Assembly (NCBI GenBank): GCA_040881945.1
Contig: JBBECF010000208.1
Location: 1 to 54,852 of the forward strand
Origin: JBBECF01 sp040881945
GTDB lineage: Bacteria > Pseudomonadota > Alphaproteobacteria > Dongiales > Dongiaceae
Length of the DNA stretch: 54,852 bases
Reading direction: 5' to 3'
Shown: positions 1 to 8,290 of the stretch, piece after piece
Numbering within the stretch: the first letter of the stretch is position 1
How the letters are laid out: each line of letters begins with the position of its first letter
The notes under the pieces: model-generated
What the model was told of the DNA's origin: nothing
The model's database searches: none
The model's input: the letters and a program-made list of their open reading frames with translations, nothing else
Position numbers and translations under genes: made by a program

Positions 1-90
1 GATGACGCCGAGGCCGTCAGGTGGTACCGCATGGCCGCCGAGCAGGGCGACGCCGGCGCCAAGGCCGCGTTGCAACGCCTCGTTCCGTAG
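1..90 (+). CDS. Sel1-like repeat protein, C-terminal end (partial)
   Basis: The window opens inside an open frame that ends at a TAG at 88-90. The 29 visible residues include AVRWYRMAAEQGDAGAKAAL, the classic end of a Sel1-like (SLR/TPR-related) helical repeat. Sel1 proteins are usually secreted or periplasmic scaffolds for protein-protein contacts. Only the last repeat and a short tail (QRLVP) can be seen, so full length, signal peptide and partner genes are unknown. The repeat motif is seen directly; the role is inferred from the family. Confidence 0.75.
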   Translation, partial: DDAEAVRWYRMAAEQGDAGAKAALQRLVP

Positions 91-166
91 AGGGGGCCGC
101 AATCACCGCCTTGGATCGGCGGCCGGGCGAGTCGGTTCACCATGCTCGTGGAATGCTGGAAGTGAC

Positions 167-218
167 GCCCCCACCCCAACCCTCCCCCGCCAAGCGGGGG
201 AGGGCCAGGGTGGGGGGC
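167..218. repeat. GC-rich palindromic repeat, family A, copy 1
   Basis: A CCCCACCCCAACCCTCCCCC block runs into a CCCCCGC-caa-GCGGGGG hairpin core, followed by a G-rich mirror arm. The same unit recurs at 6600-6640 (opposite orientation), 9741-9793 and 54779-54830. This copy is intergenic. Its size and palindromic form resemble REP-type elements. Confidence 0.8.
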
Positions 219-630
219 GGCGCACGCCGCGCGCCCCTCGGTAGCTTTGACTTTCCCGGAAAATGTTCCTATTCTGGGCGCGGCGACTGGTTTCCGGTCT
301 GCCTGGCGGTTGGTTGCGCCGCCGGCTGCCGGAGGCCGCCGTCTGCTCCCGGACGAGGGTCCGGGATGCCCGCTGTTTGATATCGTTTATCGGTCGCGAC
401 GCGCCCGCGCTTTCGGGCGCCGCCGGCGCGTTTTCGCCCGCGTCGTCGAATTCTCGCCGGACGCTCGCCGGAGGTCCGGGCAAGGCTTTGATCCGGCGAA
501 TGTTTTCGCCAGCGGCTTGTCCCGTCTCTACTTGCCTATTTGCGACATTCGCATGTCGCGTCCCCGCTGTGCATGGGCTTCATCGCTCATTTTTTTCCTG
601 TCGCCGGAAATGTCGCCGGGCGGGCGACCA

Positions 631-722
631 CGACCTTCCGCATTCGCGTATGTTCCCGTGTAGGGGCGGGTTTCAAACCCGCCACTACGACCTTTCGCAA
701 TCGCCTATGTCCCGGTAGGGAC
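631..722. repeat. Two diverged tandem copies of a ~35-bp unit
   Basis: CGACCTTCCGCATTCGCGTA at 631-650 and CGACCTTTCGCAATCGCCTA at 688-707 begin two related units. Both continue into a TATGTTCCC/TATGTCCCG and GTAGGG segment, at an offset of 57 bp. The first unit runs into the palindrome at 660-688. A local duplication of repeat DNA is the simplest reading. Confidence 0.5.
660..688. repeat. TAGGGGCGGGTTT palindrome, family B, copy 1
   Basis: GGCGGGTTT-CAAACCCGCC is a near-perfect palindrome preceded by GTAGG. Copies lie at 1868-1895 and 29726-29753. This copy lies in non-coding DNA and has a degenerate right end (CCACTAC instead of CCCTAC). Confidence 0.8.
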
Positions 723-814
723 GGGATCGACCCACATACCCCAATCGGGAAAGCTTAATTGATGCCGGGTTTCATCGTCGCGCATGGCCCCCTTTGTCAT
801 CTGGTCAAAATCCA

Positions 815-1828
815 TCAGCCGTTGCGATAGATGTAGCTGTAGGCGTTGATCGCCGGCACGCCGCCGAGATGGGCGTAGAGGACTTTCGAACCCGCGGCGA
901 AGTAACCCTTTCGCACGAGGTCGATCATGCCCTGCATGGATTTTCCCTCATAGACGGGATCGGTCATCATTCCCTCCATGCGCGCGGCAAGGCGGATTGC
1001 GTCGTTTGTCTCCGCCGAAGGCACGCCGTATGCCGGATAGGCGTAGTCCTCGATTAGAACGAGGTCGTCGTCCGCGATGTCGCGGCCCAATTCCACGAGG
1101 TCGGCGGTCTTGCGCGCGATATCCATGACCTGGGCGCGGGTCCGGTCCGGCGTGCCGGAGGCGTCGATGCCGATCACCCTGCTGGCGCGCCCATCCTTTG
1201 CAAAGCCGACGAGCATACCGGCATGGGTCGATCCGGTTACGGTACACACGACGATGAAATCGAACTTGAAGCCAAGCGTCTCTTCCTGCGCCCGGAGCTC
1301 TTCGGCAAAGCCAACAAAACCGAGGCCGCCATACTTGTGAACCGAGGCGCCTGCTGGAATGGGGTAGGGTTTTCCGCCCTTCGCTTTGACGTCCTCAAGC
1401 GCCCGCTCCCAGCTTTCGCGAATGCCTATATCGAAGCCCTCGTCGACGAGCTCGATTTCGGCGCCCATCACGCGGCTCATCAGAATATTGCCGACGCGGT
1501 CGTAGACGGCGTCCTGGAACGGAACCCAGCTTTCCTGCACCAACCGGCACTTCATGCCGATTTTCGCCGCCACAGCCGCGACTTGTCGCGTATGGTTTGA
1601 TTGTACGCCACCAATGGTGACAAGCGTGTCTGCATTCGTGGCTATGGCATCAGGAACGATGTATTCGAGCTTGCGCAACTTGTTGCCGCCGCAAGCGAGA
1701 CCCGAGTTACAGTCCTCGCGCTTGGCGTAGAGTTCGACCGATCCGCCGAGATGCTCGGAAAGGCGGTTCAGTTTTTCGATCGGCGTCGGGCCGAAGGTGA
1801 GTGGGTAGCGTTCGAACTTTTCGAGCAT
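815..1828 (-). CDS. acdS: 1-aminocyclopropane-1-carboxylate (ACC) deaminase
   Basis: This PLP enzyme cleaves ACC, the plant ethylene precursor, to 2-oxobutyrate and ammonia in the cytoplasm. The 337-residue length is typical. The start reads FERYPLTFGPTPIEKLNRLS. The PLP lysine sits in CGGNKLRKLEY (about Lys50) and the substrate-facing Ser in GGVQSNHTRQ. The C-terminal PVYEGKSMQG and YAHLGG motifs carry the Tyr-Glu and Leu that separate true ACC deaminases from D-cysteine desulfhydrases. The gene stands alone; the upstream neighbour is a separate unit across a family B palindrome. It suggests plant association or use of ACC as a nitrogen source. Confidence in the family is high; the ecological role is inferred. 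Confidence 0.93.
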   Translation of the reverse strand: MLEKFERYPLTFGPTPIEKLNRLSEHLGGSVELYAKREDCNSGLACGGNKLRKLEYIVPDAIATNADTLVTIGGVQSNHTRQVAAVAAKIGMKCRLVQESWVPFQDAVYDRVGNILMSRVMGAEIELVDEGFDIGIRESWERALEDVKAKGGKPYPIPAGASVHKYGGLGFVGFAEELRAQEETLGFKFDFIVVCTVTGSTHAGMLVGFAKDGRASRVIGIDASGTPDRTRAQVMDIARKTADLVELGRDIADDDLVLIEDYAYPAYGVPSAETNDAIRLAARMEGMMTDPVYEGKSMQGMIDLVRKGYFAAGSKVLYAHLGGVPAINAYSYIYRNG

Positions 1829-1867
1829 TGGGTCCTCCAGCTCAGCCGGTCATCCGGTGGATTCCGG

Positions 1868-1895
1868 GTAGGGGCGGGTTTGAAACCCGCCCCTA
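1868..1895. repeat. TAGGGGCGGGTTT palindrome, family B, copy 2
   Basis: A perfect palindrome: TAGGGGCGGGTTT on one side and AAACCCGCCCCTA on the other. The TAG read on the minus strand at 1895-1893 is the stop codon of the substrate-binding protein gene. The element sits just before acdS and could also fold as a hairpin terminator in the transcript, although no U-tract follows. Confidence 0.85.
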
Positions 1896-3542
1896 TTCCG
1901 TCTTTACCCGCCAGCGTTCGACCCACAGGGTCGAGGGGCCCTGGTGGCCGGTCGGGGTGACGCCGTCGAGCCACTTCGGCAGGATGAAGGCCTGGGCGCG
2001 GAAATAGAGCGGCAGGGCCGGCAGCTCCTCGGCGTAGAGGCGTTGCAGCCGGTGCCACAGCTTCTCGCGTTCCGCGCGGTCGAGCTCGACTTCGATCTTG
2101 TCGAGCAGCTCGTCCATCTCGGCGTTCCGGAACCCGGCGTAGTTCTGCCCGGCGAAGCCGTTCTCCGGCGTCGGGATCATCGCGGAATGCAGCGTCGTGC
2201 GCGGCACGTTCTCCGGCGCGCTCAGCCAGGCGAACAGGGCCATGCCGGTGAACTTGCGCTGGCTCACCGTCTGGCCGAAGAAGACGCGCGCCGGCTCGTT
2301 GCGGATGCGGATGTCGACGCCGACCTTGCGCCACTGGCTCTGCAACACCTGCTCGACCAGCTCGCGCGTGCGGTCGCCCGCCGTCGTCATCAATTCGAGG
2401 CTCAGGCGCTCGCCGGCGGCGTTGCGGCGCAGGCCGTCCGAGGCCACGGTCCAGCCCGCCTCTTCGAGCAGCGCGGCGGCGCGGGCCGGGTCGTGCGGAT
2501 ATTTCGGCACGTCCTCGGTATGGATCCAGTCGAGCGGACTGACGGCGCCGTGCGCGACCGGCTGGCGGCCGCCGAACAGCTCGGCGCTCATGCCCGCGCG
2601 GTCGAGGGCGAGCAGCAGCGCCTGGCGGACGCGCTTGTCGGCCAGGATCGGGTTGTCGAGGTTGAGGTCGAGGTGCTCGTAGAACAGCACCGGCTTGTAG
2701 GCGACATCGAAGGCGTCGCCGTGCCGCTTCTCGAAGGCGAGCGCCTGGTCGATGGTCAGGCCGAGCTCGCCGGCGATGTAGTCGATGGCGCCGGACAGCA
2801 GGTTGGCTTCCAGCGCCGCGGTGTTCTCGACCACGCGCAGGACGATGCGCCGGAAGGCCGGCGGCTCGCCCCACCAGCTCGGGTTGGCCTCGAGCACGAT
2901 CTGCGCGCCGGACTCGATTGCGGCGACCCGGTACGGCCCGAAATACAGGCCGGGATTGGTCGGGTCGGCGTCGAAGGCGGTGCGGTTGCGGTATTCGGCC
3001 GGCTCGGCGAAGGCGGCGCGCTCGACATGCGCGGGCAGCAGCTCGAAGTCGTTGATCGCGTTGTAGGTGAACTCGACGCGGTCGAAATGCATGGTGAAGG
3101 TCTTGGCGTCGGCGACGTCGATCTTCAGGATGCGGCGGTAGAGTTCGGCGTTGCCGACGCCGCTCTGCGGGTGCGCCCCGACCTCGTAGGTGAACCGCAC
3201 GTCCTCGGTCGTCACCGGCACGCCGTCGCCCCAGGCCGCGCCGGGCTGGATCGTGTAGGTGACGGCGACGCCCTGGCCGCCGCCCTCGAGCGCCTCAAGC
3301 TTCGCCAGGCCGTTCTCCAGCGTCGGCAGCTCGGTGCACAGCAGGCAGACCAGCTCCCAGTTCTCGTCATAGGTGGTGAACGGCCGCTGCGTCATGGCGA
3401 GCACGTAGGACTTGGCCAGCATCGAGTCGATGTTGGGGTTGAGCGTCGAGGGGAACTGCGTCATGCCGATGACGAGCTGCTCGCGCGCCATCGCCGGGGC
3501 GGCGAGGCACAGCACAATCGCCGCGACGACGCGCCAGGTCAT
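1893..3542 (-). CDS. Peptide/nickel-type ABC transporter substrate-binding protein (SBP_bac_5)
   Basis: A periplasmic solute-binding protein of the oligopeptide/dipeptide/nickel family, 549 residues. The chosen start gives a clean Sec signal peptide (MTWRVVAAIVLCLAAPAMA). Family hallmarks follow: QLVIGMTQFPSTLNPNID, the PFTTYDENWEL segment, VPVTTEDVRFTYE, and late RVRQALLLALDR and PHDPARAAALLEEAGW. The start codon overlaps the pyrE stop (ATGA, 3542-3539), so the two are translationally coupled. No permease or ATPase gene accompanies it in this window. The TAG stop lies in a family B palindrome. The ligand is unknown. Confidence 0.9.
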   Translation of the reverse strand: MTWRVVAAIVLCLAAPAMAREQLVIGMTQFPSTLNPNIDSMLAKSYVLAMTQRPFTTYDENWELVCLLCTELPTLENGLAKLEALEGGGQGVAVTYTIQPGAAWGDGVPVTTEDVRFTYEVGAHPQSGVGNAELYRRILKIDVADAKTFTMHFDRVEFTYNAINDFELLPAHVERAAFAEPAEYRNRTAFDADPTNPGLYFGPYRVAAIESGAQIVLEANPSWWGEPPAFRRIVLRVVENTAALEANLLSGAIDYIAGELGLTIDQALAFEKRHGDAFDVAYKPVLFYEHLDLNLDNPILADKRVRQALLLALDRAGMSAELFGGRQPVAHGAVSPLDWIHTEDVPKYPHDPARAAALLEEAGWTVASDGLRRNAAGERLSLELMTTAGDRTRELVEQVLQSQWRKVGVDIRIRNEPARVFFGQTVSQRKFTGMALFAWLSAPENVPRTTLHSAMIPTPENGFAGQNYAGFRNAEMDELLDKIEVELDRAEREKLWHRLQRLYAEELPALPLYFRAQAFILPKWLDGVTPTGHQGPSTLWVERWRVKTE

Positions 3543-4270
3543 GCGGGCGCCGCGCCGCCATGCGCCGCCGACCAGCCCTCGGGGTCCTCGAGGAAGGCGC
3601 GCACCTGCCCGAGCGCCGGGCCGGAGAGCGCGCCGGTTTCCTCGGCCGCGGCCAGCACGTCCCACCAGGTCGCGAGGCCGTGCAGCGCCACGCCCTCGGC
3701 GGCCAGGCGCGCGACGCTCTCGGGGAAGATGCCGTAGTGGAAGACGACGAGGGCGTGGGCGACGCGGCCGCCGCCGTCGCGGATGGCGCGGATGAAGTTC
3801 AGCTTGCTGGCGCCGTCGGTCGCCAGGTCCTCGACCAGCAGGCAGCGCCAGCCGGGGCGCATCGCGCCTTCGATCTGGGCGCCGCGGCCGAAGCCCTTGG
3901 GCTGTTTGCGCACATAAAGCATCGGCAGGTCGAGCCGGTCGGCGATCCAGGCGGCGTAGGGGATGCCGGCGGTCTCGCCGCCGGCCACGGCGTCGAGCTC
4001 GGCCGGCCCGATCTCGCGCTCGATCAGCGCGACGGCGAGGTCGATCACCCGCCGGCGTTCGGCCGGGAACGAGATCACCTTGCGGCAGTCGATATAGACC
4101 GGGCTGACCCGTCCCGAGGTCAGGCGGAACGGCTCGTCGGGGCGGAAATGCACCGCCTCGATGTCGATGAGGATGCGGGCGACGGCAGGGCCGGCTGCGG
4201 CGGTCAAGGGCGGCGGCTCCTCGGGGCCGTGGGGCGGCCCTTCACTAGCGGCAAACCGCCGGGGCGGCAA
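3539..4270 (-). CDS. pyrE: Orotate phosphoribosyltransferase
   Basis: It joins orotate and PRPP to give OMP in de novo pyrimidine synthesis (cytoplasm). Seen in the 243-residue product: FRLTSGRVSPVYIDCRKVIS near residues 49-68 (OPRT substrate region) and the PRPP-binding loop CLLVEDLATDGASK. YVRKQPKGFGRGAQIEG is the flexible catalytic-loop region. The N-terminal 25 residues are Pro/Ala-rich and may not be translated, since an internal start is possible. The gene overlaps the next gene by ATGA, which is an odd pairing with a binding protein. The 5' end overlaps the upstream region of the divergent patatin gene. Confidence 0.88.
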   Translation of the reverse strand: MPPRRFAASEGPPHGPEEPPPLTAAAGPAVARILIDIEAVHFRPDEPFRLTSGRVSPVYIDCRKVISFPAERRRVIDLAVALIEREIGPAELDAVAGGETAGIPYAAWIADRLDLPMLYVRKQPKGFGRGAQIEGAMRPGWRCLLVEDLATDGASKLNFIRAIRDGGGRVAHALVVFHYGIFPESVARLAAEGVALHGLATWWDVLAAAEETGALSGPALGQVRAFLEDPEGWSAAHGGAAPA

Positions 4271-4376
4271 GCCGCGGGCGGCGCCGGCTTACGCGATCTT
4301 AAGCAATCCGGCGTTGACTGGACCCCAAACCCGTGGCCTCCGGGCCAGGGCGAGAACGGCGGGAAGGTTAAAGCCG

Positions 4377-5453
4377 GTGAACGTTGGCTTGCGCAAGGCC
4401 GGGCGATCCCTGTTCGGAAGGAGCGAGCCGCGGCCCGACCCGGCGCCCGAGCCGCCGCGGCAACGGCCGGTCCGCATCCTGTCGATCGACGGCGGCGGCA
4501 TCCGCGGCATCCTGCCGGCGATGGTCCTGACCGACATCGAGCGCCGCACCGGCCGGCCGATCCATCAACTCTTCGACCTGATCGCCGGCACCTCGACCGG
4601 GGCGCTGCTGGCGCTGGGGCTGTGCGCGCCGGGCGCCGACGGCCGGGCGCTGCACACCGCGCTCGACCTCGTGCGGCTCTATGACGGCGAGGGCAAGCGT
4701 GTCTTCTCGCGCTCGGTCTGGCACAAGATCCGCGCCGTCGGCAATCTGGTCGACGGCAAGTACCCGGCGGCCGGCATCGAAGGCGTGCTGGAAGATTGCT
4801 TCGGCGAGGCCCGGCTGAAGGACGCGCTGACCGACGTCATCGTCCCCGCCTTCGAGATCGAGCGCCGCCTGCCGTTCTTCTTCAAGTCGAGCAGCGCGAG
4901 GGTGAAGCCGCATTACGATTACCCGATGAAGCAGGTGGTGCGGGCGGCGACCGCCGCGCCGACCTATTTCGAGCCGGCCCAGGTGCCGATCGACGGGCCG
5001 ACCGATTATTACGCCCTGGTCGACGGCGCGGTCTTCGCCTACAACCCAGCGATGTGCGCTTATGTCGAGGCGCAGCGGCGCTTTCCCGACGCGCGCGAGT
5101 TCCTTCTGGTGTCGCTCGGCACCGGCGAGATGACGCGCAGCCTGCCCTATCAGGAGGTCAAGGAGTGGGGCGCGGCGCGTTGGGCGCAGCCGGTGTTCAA
5201 CCTGATGTGCCACGGCGTCAGCGGCGTCGTCGACTACCAGCTCCGCCAGCTCCTGCCGCCGGCGGCGCACGGCCTGCGCCAGTACTACCGCTTCCAGTCG
5301 CGCCTCGACGTCGGCAACGACGACCTCGACGACGCCAGCAACACGAACATCCGGGTGCTCAAGCTGGTCGCCGAGGAGATGCTTCAGGCCAACCGCTCGA
5401 CCCTGCGCACGCTGTGCGAGCACCTCACCGCCTACGCCGCCGCCGAGGCCTGA
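4377..5453 (+). CDS. Patatin-like phospholipase
   Basis: A lipid acyl hydrolase of the patatin family, about 358 residues and probably cytoplasmic because no signal peptide is seen. The oxyanion glycine motif SIDGGGIRGILPA lies near residues 37-49. The nucleophile elbow is GTSTG (Ser73) and the catalytic Asp lies in LVDGAVFAYNP (Asp216). I chose the GTG at 4377 because GGGAAGG lies about 8 bp upstream; the frame could open further upstream but would then run into pyrE with Arg/Gly-rich sequence. CapV-type CBASS effectors share these motifs, but no CD-NTase is adjacent, so a defence role is not supported. The substrate is unknown. Confidence 0.88.
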   Translation: MNVGLRKAGRSLFGRSEPRPDPAPEPPRQRPVRILSIDGGGIRGILPAMVLTDIERRTGRPIHQLFDLIAGTSTGALLALGLCAPGADGRALHTALDLVRLYDGEGKRVFSRSVWHKIRAVGNLVDGKYPAAGIEGVLEDCFGEARLKDALTDVIVPAFEIERRLPFFFKSSSARVKPHYDYPMKQVVRAATAAPTYFEPAQVPIDGPTDYYALVDGAVFAYNPAMCAYVEAQRRFPDAREFLLVSLGTGEMTRSLPYQEVKEWGAARWAQPVFNLMCHGVSGVVDYQLRQLLPPAAHGLRQYYRFQSRLDVGNDDLDDASNTNIRVLKLVAEEMLQANRSTLRTLCEHLTAYAAAEA

Positions 5454-5477
5454 TCCCGGCGCGGCCGCCCTCACCGG

Positions 5478-5897
5478 TCAGTCCGGGTCGCCCTCGACGG
5501 CAGCGCCGCGATAGCGGAACGTCGCTTCGCCCTGGGCGATCAGATTGCCGGCGTCGTCCAGCACTTCGCAGATCGTGAAGAAGATGCGCCTGCCGCCGCC
5601 GGTCTGGCGCGCGATGGCGCGCAAGCTGGCGCCGGCGCCGGCCCGCCCGACGAACTGCGCCGACAGCGCCAGCGTCACCGCCCGGCGCGGCTTCGCCGGC
5701 GGCTCGGCGTGCACCCCGGCATAGCCGCAGGCGGTGTCGATCAGCGTCGTCAGCACGCCGCCATGCGGCACGCCGGTGCGGTTCAGGTGCTCGGGCTGGA
5801 GCGTCAGCGCGACCTCGGCATAGCCGGCGCGCCAAGCGACCAGCCGATAGCCGACCAGCCTGCCGAACCCGACCGGCGCCTCGAACGTCTCCTGCAT
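5478..5897 (-). CDS. PaaI-family hotdog thioesterase
   Basis: A 139-residue single hotdog-fold protein. LNRTGVPHGGVLTTLIDTAC matches the PaaI/YbgC-type acyl-CoA thioesterase signature (HGG loop followed by the long helix), and GRAGAGASLRAIARQTGGGR fits the second half. It probably hydrolyses a short or aromatic acyl-CoA, but no pathway genes flank it. It is convergent with the patatin gene, with only 24 bp between the stops. Confidence 0.85.
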   Translation of the reverse strand: MQETFEAPVGFGRLVGYRLVAWRAGYAEVALTLQPEHLNRTGVPHGGVLTTLIDTACGYAGVHAEPPAKPRRAVTLALSAQFVGRAGAGASLRAIARQTGGGRRIFFTICEVLDDAGNLIAQGEATFRYRGAAVEGDPD

Positions 5898-5970
5898 GGC
5901 GGCGGAGAGTGCCGGAGGGGCGGCGCCCTGTCCAGCGCGAGCCGGGTTACCGTAGATCAGCTTCGGCGGC

Positions 5971-6000
5971 TTGACTTCACCTGCCTTGTTGCGCTAGAAC
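5971..6000 (+). promoter_or_regulatory. Sigma-70-type promoter of the imu operon
   Basis: TTGACT at 5971-5976, an 18-bp spacer and TAGAAC at 5995-6000 form a plausible -35/-10 pair. The -10 overlaps the LexA box, as expected for a repressed SOS promoter. It lies 34 bp before imuA. Confidence 0.6.
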
Positions 6001-6011
6001 AAATCAAGAAC
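5997..6011 (+). promoter_or_regulatory. LexA (SOS) box, GAAC-N7-GAAC
   Basis: GAAC AAATCAA GAAC is a perfect match to the direct-repeat LexA operator known from Alphaproteobacteria. It lies 23 bp before imuA and overlaps the candidate -10. It implies DNA-damage induction of imuA, imuB and possibly everything through dnaE2. Confidence 0.9.
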
Positions 6012-6033
6012 AAACACAGGGGTAGGGAAAGCC

Positions 6034-6792
6034 ATGAGCGATCCGATCCGCGCGCCGGACGACCCGGCCAAGGCCCGCCGGCTCGAGGGGTTGCGCGCCC
6101 GGTTGCGGGCGGTGGAGCAGGGCGGGCGGGCGCCGCTGCCGCTCGGCGCGCCGGCGCTCGACGCGGCCTTGGGCGGCGGCCTGGCCGTGGGCCGCCTGCA
6201 CGAGGTGGCGGGGGCGGAGGGCGAGGCCGCCGCCGCCGGCTTCTGCGCCGTGCTGCTCGGCCGGCTGGCCGCCGCGGCCGGCAAGCCGGTGCTGTGGTGC
6301 GCGGCGGCGGGCGACCTCTATGCGCCGGGCCTTGGCGCCTTCGGGCTCGACCCGGGCGCGGCGATCCTGGCCCTGGCCGCCGGCCGCGCCGAGCTGCTGT
6401 GGGCGATCGAAGAGGGACTGCGCTGCCGCGGCCTCGCCGCCGTGCTCGGCGAGGCGGACGGGGTCGATCTCGCCGCCGGCCGCCGGTTGCAACTGGCGGC
6501 CGAGGCCGGCGGCACGACCGGCCTGTTGCTCGGCCGGCCGCGCGGCAACGCTCCGGCCTTCAGCGCCGCGGTCACGCGCTGGCGGGTGACGTCGGCGCAC
6601 TCCCTCCCCCGCGAAGCGGGGAAGGGTTGGGGTGGGGGGCCGCGCTGGCGAGTGGAGCTGCTGCGCTGCCGCGGCGGCGCGCCGGCGACTTGGCTCGTGG
6701 AGTGGAACGATGCGACGGGTGATCTCGCTGTGGCTGCCGCGCTTCGCGACGGACCGGCTGCGGCAGCAACGGCAAGACGGGCGCGCCGCTAG
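6034..6792 (+). CDS. imuA: ImuA, RecA-like SOS mutasome protein
   Basis: ImuA works with ImuB and DnaE2 in damage-induced mutagenic translesion synthesis. The 252-residue protein has a RecA-fold core (LPLGAPALDAALGGGLAVGR, LHEVAGAEGEAAAAGF) with a degenerate P-loop, and the family-typical RWRVELLRCRGGAPATWLVE near the end. About 13 residues at 189-202 (SLPREAGKGWGGGP) are encoded by a family A palindrome that interrupts the usual passage from TRWRV to RWRVELLRC; the frame is kept. The 3' end overlaps imuB. The gene is first in an operon behind a LexA box. Confidence 0.9.
   Translation: MSDPIRAPDDPAKARRLEGLRARLRAVEQGGRAPLPLGAPALDAALGGGLAVGRLHEVAGAEGEAAAAGFCAVLLGRLAAAAGKPVLWCAAAGDLYAPGLGAFGLDPGAAILALAAGRAELLWAIEEGLRCRGLAAVLGEADGVDLAAGRRLQLAAEAGGTTGLLLGRPRGNAPAFSAAVTRWRVTSAHSLPREAGKGWGGGPRWRVELLRCRGGAPATWLVEWNDATGDLAVAAALRDGPAAAATARRARR
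6600..6640. repeat. GC-rich palindromic repeat, family A, copy 2, inside imuA
   Basis: CTCCCTCCCCCGCGAAGCGG followed by GGAAGGGTTGGGGTGGGGGG is the reverse orientation of the copies at 167 and 9741. It sits inside imuA and is read through in frame, adding roughly 13 residues of Gly/Lys/Pro-rich sequence. Insertion without a frameshift resembles the palindromic elements found inside Rickettsia proteins. Confidence 0.85.
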
Positions 6793-8233
6793 GGCGGACG
6801 ACGCCCGGCCGCTCGTCACCGTGGTTGCGGTGGGCGGCCTCGCGCTGGTGGCGGCGGTCGACGCGGCGGCCGCAGCCACCGGCCTCGCGCCCGGCCTGCC
6901 GCTCGCCGACGCCCGCGCGCTGGTGCCCGGCCTGCGGGTCCGCCCGGCCGATCCGGCCGGCGACGCGGCGGCGCTCGCCCGCCTCGCCGACTGGTGCGGC
7001 CGCTACACGCCCTGGACCGCGGTCGAGACCGGCGACGCCGGCAACGGCGCCGGCATCTGGCTCGACGCGACCGGCTGCGCCCATCTGTTCGGCGGCGAGG
7101 CGGCGCTGCTCGCCGATCTCGTCGCCCGCCTGGGGCGGCTCGGCCACGGCGCGCGGGCGGCGTTCGCCGACACGCCCGGGGCGGCCTGGGCGGTGGCGCG
7201 GTTCATGACGGAGTCCGGGGACGGCCTGGTCGTCGCCCCCGGCGGAGCGCGGGCGGCGCTGGCGCCCCTACCGGTCGCCGCCCTGCGCCTGCCGCCCGCG
7301 GCGGCGGAAGGGCTGGCGCGGCTCGGCCTCGGCCGGGTCGGCGACCTCTATCCGTTGCCGCGGGCGGCCCTTGTCCGCCGCTTCGGGACGGCGCCGGCCT
7401 TGCGCCTCGATCAGGCGCTGGGCCGGGCGGACGAGCCGATCTCGCCGCGCGCGCCCGTCGCGCCGCACCGCGCCGCGCTCGCCTTCGCCGAGCCGGTCAT
7501 CCACGGCGACGGGCTGGCCGCCGGGCTCGGCCGCCTGCTCGCCGCGCTGTGCCGCCGCCTCGATGCCGAGCAGCTCGGCGCCCGCCGGCTCGAGCTGACG
7601 CTCTACCGCGTCGACGGCAGCCTCGCCCGCGCCGCCGTCGGCACCGGCCGCCCGAACCGCGACAGCCACGCGCTCGCGCGGCTGTTCGCCGACCGTCTCG
7701 ATCGCCTCGACCCCGGCTTCGGCGTCGAGGCGATGGCGCTCGCCGCCGCCCGGGTCGAGCCGTTGACCGCGCTGCAACTCGTCCTCGCCGGCGACTCCGC
7801 CGCGCGCGACGGCGAAATCGCGCCGCTGATCGACCGCCTCGGCAACCGCCTCGGCTTCGACCGCGTCGTCCGTTTCGCCGCGCGCGAAAGCCATCTGCCC
7901 GAGCGCGCGGTCAGGCGCCTGCCGGCCGCGGCCGAGCCCGCCGCGCCGGCGGTCTGGCGGCTGGTCCCGCCGCGCCCCTTGCGCCTATTCGTTCGGCCCG
8001 AACGGGTCGAGGCGACGGCGCTCCTGCCCGACCATCCGCCGGCCCTGTTCCGCTGGCGCGCCCGGCTGCACCGCGTCGCCCGCGCCGAAGGGCCGGAGCG
8101 CATCGCCGCGGAATGGTGGCGCGCCGACGGCCCGGCGCGCGACTACTTCCGGGTCGAGGACGAGGCCGGCGCCCGCTTCTGGCTCTACCGCGAAGGCCCG
8201 GTTGCGTGGTTCCTGCACGGGTTGTTTGGTTGA
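6710..8233 (+). CDS. imuB: ImuB, inactive Y-family polymerase-like mutasome hub
   Basis: ImuB is a catalytically dead Y-family polymerase homologue that tethers ImuA and DnaE2 to the sliding clamp. The start MRRVISLWLPRFATDRLRQQ at 6710 is the canonical ImuB N-terminus and overlaps imuA by 83 bp in another frame. The C-terminal FRWRARLHRVARAEGPERIA and RDYFRVEDEAGARFWLYREG segments are typical. The 507-residue length is normal. In the usual order dnaE2 would follow at once; here a toxin-antitoxin cassette separates them. Confidence 0.92.
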   Translation: MRRVISLWLPRFATDRLRQQRQDGRAARADDARPLVTVVAVGGLALVAAVDAAAAATGLAPGLPLADARALVPGLRVRPADPAGDAAALARLADWCGRYTPWTAVETGDAGNGAGIWLDATGCAHLFGGEAALLADLVARLGRLGHGARAAFADTPGAAWAVARFMTESGDGLVVAPGGARAALAPLPVAALRLPPAAAEGLARLGLGRVGDLYPLPRAALVRRFGTAPALRLDQALGRADEPISPRAPVAPHRAALAFAEPVIHGDGLAAGLGRLLAALCRRLDAEQLGARRLELTLYRVDGSLARAAVGTGRPNRDSHALARLFADRLDRLDPGFGVEAMALAAARVEPLTALQLVLAGDSAARDGEIAPLIDRLGNRLGFDRVVRFAARESHLPERAVRRLPAAAEPAAPAVWRLVPPRPLRLFVRPERVEATALLPDHPPALFRWRARLHRVARAEGPERIAAEWWRADGPARDYFRVEDEAGARFWLYREGPVAWFLHGLFG

Positions 8234-8242
8234 TCTTGTGAC

Positions 8243-8264
8243 AGCAAAATGCTAGCATATTGCT
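8243..8264. promoter_or_regulatory. Palindromic operator upstream of the FitA-type antitoxin
   Basis: AGCAAAATGCT followed by AGCATATTGCT is a 22-bp palindrome with one mismatched pair, 26 bp before the antitoxin start and just after the imuB stop. RHH antitoxins bind such sites to repress their own operon. It stands out because it is AT-rich in GC-rich surroundings. Confidence 0.65.
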
Positions 8265-8290
8265 GCGCATAGAAACAACCTTAGGAGACA

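Larger units (their letters stand above)
91..814. other. 724-bp non-coding stretch rich in repeats
   Basis: No convincing gene lies between the Sel1 stop and the acdS stop. The open frames here are low-complexity Arg/Pro/Ala translations of GC-rich DNA. The stretch holds a GC-rich palindromic repeat (167-218), a TAGGGGCGGGTTT palindrome (660-688) and two diverged copies of a roughly 35-bp unit (from 631 and 688, 57 bp apart). It looks like a collection of dispersed repeats between two unrelated transcription units. Confidence 0.6.

Noticed and set aside
4377..5453. Patatin phospholipase as a CBASS anti-phage effector
   Set aside because: The motifs fit CapV-type effectors, but no CD-NTase, Cap2/Cap3 or other defence gene is adjacent; neighbours are pyrE and a thioesterase.
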